Origin: Kappaphycus alvarezii
Lineage: Eukaryota > Rhodophyta > Florideophyceae > Gigartinales > Solieriaceae
DNA length: 64,000 nt
Assembly (NCBI GenBank): GCA_002205965.3
Contig: NADL03000459.1
Location: 1,302,001-1,366,000, forward strand
Reading direction: 5' to 3'
Shown here: piece by piece, positions 56,858 through 64,000 of the stretch
How the letters are laid out: the number at the start of each line of letters is the position of its first letter
Position numbering within the stretch: the first letter of the stretch is position 1
Translations under genes and position numbers: made by a program
The notes under the pieces: generated by a model
The model's input: only the letters and a program-made list of their open reading frames with translations
Told to the model about the DNA's origin: nothing
Database searches by the model: none

Positions 56858-59800
56858 CCAAAATTCATTTCTCCTCATTTGATTATGATTCTGAAAAAAG
56901 GGCCACGGCAGAAACATATTGAATCAATACAAAATAAGAGAACTACTCAATTTTTTATGTGGAAAATTTATTGTCGTAAGCATCCTAGTTGTCAGATAAA
57001 TAGGCTTTTTACAAAAATTCAAATCAGTTTGGAACTTTTTGGTAGGGACCTCTCCCGTGGTATCAGGTGAACATTTGAAGAAAAAGAAAAATGAAATGTG
57101 ACTTGTCTTCATGTACCGTTGGGATGTAGTATTCCCCTTTTCAACTTTCTTCCGTATATGAACATCCTACATGGAGGTATTCATTTGGCTTATTTCCAGA
57201 GGAGGAACAAAAAAAGCTGGAATCTTGTTTCCCAATGGGGCAAACAGTTCTGATAACATTTATAGTGCTCATTTATATATCAGCTACAGTGGTATGAGTT
57301 ATAAAATTCATTCTTTTCGAAACTTCTATACTATATGTACAATGCCCTCCACGAGATCGGTGTCCAGTTAGCAAAAATTGTATTATAATTGGAACATCAA
57401 TTTAAGGTTTTTTTACCATATTAGTGTGGAAATACAGTGCAAAAAAGAATTGAATTTATGCTTTCAAAAATTCATGTAGAAATACTTTATTTCAAATGAA
57501 AATAAGTTCAATCTATATGTTGCAAAAGAACACAAAAAGGCGAATTAGAAGCAGTCTATCAAAGGTTTTCTGTAATGTTTGAAGAAAAAAAATACTTTGA
57601 AGGATGAACAAATTAGAGACTCACCATACTTTTCCACAGCTTCCAGAGTTAAGAAGAGTTCGCGCATTCCTTGACTCTGTTCAAATCGCGGAAACACGTC
57701 ATTTGCAGCTACTGTATCCGGGAAAATGTCCAAAGCTACTAAAATGGACTCCAAAGAGCAATTAAAAATACTTGTATGGAATCAAGGAAAACCTTCTCAG
57801 CGGGGTACCAACCAGCGTTTCGAGAGATCTGAAAATGAAATTGGCAAATTAATCAATGCAACGGGAAAGCAAAAATATAAAAAAACGACAATAGATTGTG
57901 GAAAACAAAAACGAAGGACACTCTTCACCTTTTACAAGAGACCCCAAATTGGTAAATCGGTGCATTATATGAGAAAAGAACTTTAAGTCCTGATTTACAT
58001 GCGTTGCAAATTATATAAACCACCTTGTAGCCTCGGTTATTGTCAAAAGAGGAGAAAAAGGCAACAATGTTAAAAAAAATTCTTGCTACAATCGTTTAAA
58101 GTTGGTTCGTAAAGAACAAGTTTGGAAAATACCTCGGTAGGCCAATATTTACTATGATAGTAGGAAAAATTAACTTAGGCGGCGCAGATGGACCGCAGTC
58201 ATGTTGGTATGATCCAGAGGAGAAGGAATTTTTTATTTAACCTCCAAGTAGATGATAGTTACATTAAGATATGCCGTACTTTTCGAGAACTTCGAGTCCA
58301 ATTTTTTATGAACAGCGGCAAAAGAAAATCTTTGATTTAAATTTCAAATTAAGATAAATATCTTGTGACATTTGATAAGAAAAAGGCCCACAAGGCTGTG
58401 TGTTTTTAAAGCAATACTCTATTACTTTGTGTCTGATGTTCATAAAGGAGTAGCTTTAGTCACCAAAGAGCTCCCCCACGACCTCTCCGGGAGAAACAAT
58501 TTAAATTGAATGAATAACAATTCGGAGGTTTTATTAGGGAACTGTGTTGAGATTTAAGAAATATTTCTTCTTTTGAAGACCTCAGAAGGTCAACCATTAA
58601 AAAATGGTCGAAATCAGAAGGTTTCTCTACCAATAAGCTTGCCTTAACCACTTAAGGATGCCTAACAGTCATTTTTAAACGTGGATGGGAAATTAAGACC
58701 GTCAGTTGCCTTTTAACCTCAAAGCATCCTTTAATATGACTATAAGCTTGATTACGTTTCACTCTCTATTATCATTTTGATTTATAATTGGAGATGTTTC
58801 CATCATTCTAAAATGTTTTTGTCAAAATGTTTTCCCCACTGTATGTCTAATTTAAACAATATAATATACAGATGTTTTTGAACTTAAAAAAAATTTTGAC
58901 TTCTTTCTGTCATCAAAAAGCGAGAATAGTCAGATTTTTTTGTATGTGGATGTGCAGACAGCTAATCAGAAGCAGGAAATTTATTTTTCAGTCATGAATT
59001 TCAATTTACAAACTAAGATCAGCCAACGGTATTATTATTCAATGTAGACAAATTGCATTGCACTCTACTGAAAACATGCATCTTTCACATCAATTTTTGA
59101 CAAATTAATAATATTAGTACGTATATAAAATGAAACAACAGTGAGCAAAAAGAGTTGAACGTGACCATGAAATACTTCCGACCAAGAAATAGAAACATTT
59201 TATTAATTTCGAAAATTATTTTTCAGCGCTTTTACTGTAAAAGAACATAGTAGCAGGATCACAAGTACCAGTCATAATAAAAAATACATAGTGCTTTAAG
59301 AAATATTTTCTAGCTTACTTTGGTCAATTCTAAATTGGAGTACAGAAAAATAAAATGAATAATATGTAACATTTGGTATCTGAACAGAAATATCCAAATT
59401 TACACTTCCCCCCTTTCAATGTATCAAGATCCAACATTTTGGATTATAATTTTACTAATACCAAAAATATTAATGCTAATCTTTGTGGTTTCACTCATCG
59501 CATAATCCAAAAACAGGAAATAATAATTTATTTTTCAGTCTCTTGCTTCATGAAAGATTGGATTTTATTCTTTAATTTATTGTAAAATCATTATTTTAGA
59601 TGAGTTTCTTTGAATTGAAGAACCAAGAGAACAATGTCCTCTAAAGCTACAAATCAAAAATGCTTGTTTTTGTGCGACAAAAATTACGTAAGATTCGTTT
59701 GTCTTGCAAAACAGATGCCCATTCTTTTTTTTTCAGAGGGAAGAAAAGTTAGAAATGGATTCGAGTCGCAATGGAACATTTTGGCCTTTCAGCTTTCATT

Positions 59801-62800
59801 TAAAGACCGATTTCATCTCTAATTACACTACACAAATTGGTTCCAATTATGTTCTTTCCTTTTGTAATATACCAGAAGATTTTTTTCATTTGTTTCGTTT
59901 CTTTTTCAATGGCTTTGTTCTGGCTTTTCTCATAAATCTTTTAATATATGGATAGTAAACTGTTCGTCGCTTAAAGGTATTTATTTCCCAATGTAACCGA
60001 AAATCTTAACGCCTTGGTATTTTTCCATTCTCGGATGATAACTCCAACAAAAAATTATAAATACTCATTCCGTTAACAATGGTTTATAACTAAATCTAAA
60101 ACTTTTGTATCTTATCTAAACGAAAAATCCATCACGAAAGGAAGGGAAATGGAAAATCCAGCTTTCGAAATTATGCCGCTGATGATGACCGTACTTTAAT
60201 ATTGAAGGTGTCCAATCTATTTTTTAAAATTTTTCCGAAATAAAAAAATTGCTTACATCTTGTTGAGCTTGGGAAGGAAATTGTTTAATCGTGGATGACA
60301 GTTGAAACAATTCAAAGAGTTCTAAATATTTCTACTCTTAAATATTAATTTCATATACTAGGATGATATTTTCTATCGCACTGAACCCCGTAAATGAGAG
60401 AAAATCGAACCCTAGGATGATGAGTTTTCAGCACCTAAATATTAGAGTTACGTATAAATGCACTCTAAACTTGATCAGTTTCTTCTCTGTCACCTTTACT
60501 CTACTAAAAGTTGATACCAAAGAAATAATAAAACAAATTTTTTTGAATTACCTACCTGATTGATATTGAAGCTTGTCACCACTTATTATCATTTTCATCG
60601 GCTTCATTCTTCAACTTGTCCTAATCCTGTACCGCTGACCGTCCTTTTAATTATTTTCCTGAAGAAATGAATAAGAGCTCGTTGCCGAACTCATAATGTT
60701 TTATAAATATTATTTCCTATAATGTAGGGCTTCGCTACTTATCGCAGCCATAATTCATTATTATTTCCTATTTCATAATAACTCCGTGGAAAATGATACT
60801 TGCTCCAGAATTATCAAACCCCATAATCAACACATATAGCAAATGTCTTTTCTGTAATTAGCTCTACGTTTATCGTAAATTTGCTACTTAGTCTAAATGT
60901 GTAGCCCGTTGCTTCAAAGGACATTTTTCAGACTTTTAATCTACTTTAGGCCCAATCAAGGTTATAAAAAGTGCAAATAATAGCTTTCTATGGCCTAGCT
61001 GTCTCATATTTGCGTCTTTCATAATTTCGGTTCCTAAAATGTTTATCTCTTGGTTGTTGCATTTAAGACTTATCAAAGAGAACAACCCATTTCTATTTTG
61101 TAAATAGAAATAATATATATATACTAAATGAACTTCATCCTGTTATGTTCCAATCAAATTTCAAATTTTAGGGTTTGGTCATTTGGTTCCTTATACTATG
61201 TATTTTTTGCGAAAAAGGAAAGATCGCTAAACTTAAAGCAGATCTAAACTTAATGCTACCATTTTTGGTGTCCTTCTGTGTTTTGAACCCTCTTCTCGCA
61301 TCCTTTTTTTCTCACGATTTGAATTGAGGTTTCCTACTCGGTGAATAAATGTAGATAAATTACTAACATAGAGGTCACCTGGTTCAAAGTTCTAACGCAT
61401 ACGTAAACCAATGCCCCAAATATCTTTCTATAGCTCTATATCGAGACGTCGTTTTATACTGTTACATATGAATAAAGTCTGTTGAATTTTTATGTTGAAT
61501 TTTACTGTGTCGTCTGATTTAGTTCTTGGTTTTTTCTTAAGTCACTCCTAAAAAAGTTACCACAAGTTCATATTCCTCCGGAGCTGCCTCATAATGCGAA
61601 TGTGAGAATGGGATGTCGAACATCACTTGATTGAGGAGGGCAGCGAGACGCATCTATGTCCATTTATTTGCCGTTTGATTTTACTGAGCGTATTGGTTAC
61701 TATTAATGGTTTGTTTCCTCCGTTGACATGTATTGAATTCTGATGTAATTATTTTCTGACGATTTAAATGAGGGCTTTCTGACATATGTTTATCAGATTT
61801 CTGCTTTCCATCGTAAGCCTCCTATTAGATATTATAAATCTACTCACTTCTGTTGGCGTATAAAGTTATTGAGTAATCGAATCGAGAGTGTTTCTTGTAC
61901 AGCTTCGGATCTAACTAGATACCCAAAGTTTATGTTGATTTATATGTCATGTGTTCTTATTTCTATTTTAGTATGGGGGGTTCCAAAATGTTGAAGATTA
62001 CTCTTCTTTTTGAATTTTATTTCATTATCAGTCATTAGCGTATTATATGTAGCTTTAAATTGTGAAAGTTTGTTCGAGAGAATCTCGGGGCTTGATGTTT
62101 TGGCGAAAATGTAATTCGTGTGACCGTGTATGCTTCCAATACTGCATACGCTTCTTCAATAGCTTATACCAGGGCATTTGGTGGCTTTTTGTGCATTCTA
62201 CCATTAATTAAAGAGTAAATAGTATGCCGGGTAGAACGAAGTAGGTCAGTAATCAAATACCACCGACGATTGCTTAAAACTAGCGTCTTTCTTTTATACT
62301 TTCTGGAGGTACTTTCTAAGTTTCTGTTCACCTGATGTTGTCAGGGTATAATGTACTGCGTGGTGTTCAGTTTTTCATTCTGTTTTATGTGAGAAGCAAT
62401 GAACCATATGCAGCTGCGAGATTTTTTTTCAAGTACAGTTTATAAGAATGCTCCTTTTAAGATAGGTATTCGGAGTTCTTAGATTGCCATTTATGCATTC
62501 TTTAGCCTATTTTTGAATTGAGTTTAGATTTTCTCTTCGTACGATGAGATAGGGAGGATTTTTTCCATTTTTCAGCGACTTGTGTTGGGTTGTTGTTTTT
62601 TTTGGGAATTTTTTACTAGTATGAGGCACTTTGTTATGGTCAAAGGATATTTTTTGGGCTAAAATTCAATTATAGTGCATATAGGCTGCTCCCGTTGGCT
62701 ACATTTAATGGAAGTTAGTATCCAACTTATTCACTTACGCCATTTTGAAACTATTATCCTTCATTAACTTGCCGCCTTTGCTTCGGCAAATGAGTTCAGT

Positions 62801-63750
62801 CCTGTCCGTACGGCTCGTGCTTTGCATCTTTTTACGACGACGCTGTTGATCATTGAGCCATTTTTGAATAATATGATTCTCTTGCTATTCAAAAGACAGC
62901 AATGAGAAAAAAACTCACCCAATTCAATCTTATAAGCTTTCTTTGGGCAGGGTGTAAGTAAATAAATTTTCAAAAGGAAAATGATCCCGCTCAGCTCAAA
63001 ACTGTGCAAACCCGTTCTATTATTACATAGAACTATCTGTTAACGATGCAACAGGAAGGAAAGTCAGCATAAGCCGCATTTAATTTAGTTTATGATGCCA
63101 AAAGTTCTTAAGAATGGAATACAGTTGTGTGTATTTGCAAAAATGTTAAATATTGAAACTTCTACGTTTACGATCCTATCTTTTAATACTTCCATTTGTT
63201 CCCCAACCCATTTTATGAACATTTTTACTCCCGTACAAAATAGCATTGTGAAATCTTTGTTTGAGCAAAACTGGGTTCAAAGCATATCCAACTTAATGTG
63301 AAGTTGATGTCACCTTTCAACCCGCTTATAGGCCCTTAGGGAGTCCAAAAGAAAGCATTAAATATTTCTGTAAAAAGAATCGGCAGTTTGTGCACTGCGT
63401 CGAGGTATCTGTCCTTCCCAATAGAATCGCTATATGCCGCCGCGAGTACGAGAGAGGAAGTAGGTTAACTTTAAACTCTGTAATACTTTCACGAGAATGT
63501 TTCAAAAAAGCCGTAATATGACGGTAGTGCGGACAATGATGTGCCACTAAGGACAATAATCGACCTTATTAGGGGAAACTGGTCTTTAAAGGTTAACGAG
63601 GGAGTAAATAGCTTATTATGGCTTTCGAATTGACGAAGAAGGCAACTAAACGTGTTTTTACTCCAACTCAAGATGCTTAGAACAGGCATATTTCGAGGGA
63701 CGGTGGTTTGGTATAGAATTAAATAGAGCGTTTGCACAATTTTTGTAGCT

Positions 63751-64000
63751 TTGTCTTGGCGAATATCAAAGGGGCCGGGGGTAACTTTGATGTAATATAT
63801 AGGCTGTGTTTTTCTTTTAACTATTTTACATTCGGCCTATAGCCAGGTACAAGCGACCGGTAGTCCTATGTTCTACAAGACGAACATTTCACGTTACAGG
63901 ATCGGTCAGCCCCAGCTTGAGAATAGTAAGCGCATGCAAGCGAGATACTGGGATACACGCCGGTGTCGTGTCAAAATTTCAAGATGATAAATTCATGCCC
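63751..64000. other. GC rises at the window edge; no gene assigned
   Basis: Composition becomes more balanced in the last ~250 bp, as at the borders of the gene or element islands elsewhere in the window. Nothing can be named from the part visible. Confidence 0.35.

Larger units (their letters stand above)
48490..63750. other. AT-rich gene desert, second part
   Basis: About 15 kb with no frame over 90 codons and no recognisable protein, rRNA or tRNA. A few small repeats are listed separately. Organelle DNA seems unlikely, because none of the usual conserved organelle proteins shows up. It may be very old transposon DNA or heterochromatin. Confidence 0.55.

Noticed and set aside
42300..63750. 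Organelle DNA inserted in the nucleus
   Set aside because: The AT-richness would fit, but no conserved mitochondrial or plastid protein or rRNA segment could be recognised.
42300..63750. CRISPR arrays or bacterial operons
   Set aside because: No regular repeat-spacer pattern, no ribosome-binding sites and no bacterial gene clusters; the window is eukaryotic.

Overview
The window looks like nuclear DNA of an intron-poor, transposon-rich eukaryote. Three host-type genes sit in two small GC-richer islands. They are an SGNH hydrolase-like gene (607-2691, -), a homocysteine S-methyltransferase gene with one 83-nt intron (26690-27795, +) and a BAH-domain gene (28419-30602, -). Long uninterrupted coding frames, one short intron with a clean ACTAAC branch point, and decayed eukaryotic transposons rule out bacteria and organelles. 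My best guess is a florideophyte red alga (Gracilaria- or Chondrus-like). That is an inference of low certainty; a fungus or oomycete is not excluded.

Layout. 0-3 kb: SGNH hydrolase gene with a TATA-like box, then GTAC-rich palindromes. 3-7.7 kb: decayed gag-like sequence, then a 5'-truncated non-LTR retroelement whose remaining 610-codon frame is open (RT palm, zinc motif, restriction-like endonuclease). 7.7-16 kb: AT-rich, gene-poor, with an LTR-like repeat at 10 kb. 16.2-21.3 kb: a decayed Ty1/copia element on the minus strand with an LTR-like promoter repeat upstream. 23.8-26.3 kb: a nested stack in which a dispersed repeat is split by one Tc1 element, which is split by a second Tc1 element with Sleeping-Beauty-style double terminal repeats; a 66-bp insertion with a 9-bp target duplication sits in the outer repeat. 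26.7-30.6 kb: the methyltransferase and BAH genes converge, with a structured, possibly non-coding RNA segment between their 3' ends. 31.2-36.6 kb: GTAC-rich DNA interrupted by a pogo/Tigger-like element with intact ends and TA target duplications, and by a second, decayed RT/endonuclease retroelement. 36.7-42.3 kb: remnants of an unknown protein gene, a PIF/Harbinger transposase, a second copia RT and a third RT/endonuclease fragment. 42.3-64 kb: a visibly AT-rich stretch with no recognisable gene, except for a short pogo derivative (47808-48482).

The resident genes do not form an operon or an obvious pathway. Most of the window is a stratified graveyard of at least seven mobile-element families, which can be partly ordered in time by their nesting. 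The observations most worth following up are the structured segment between the convergent genes, the GTAC palindromes near all three host genes, the 66-bp insertion unit, and the altered YxDD catalytic pairs in both copia reverse transcriptases.
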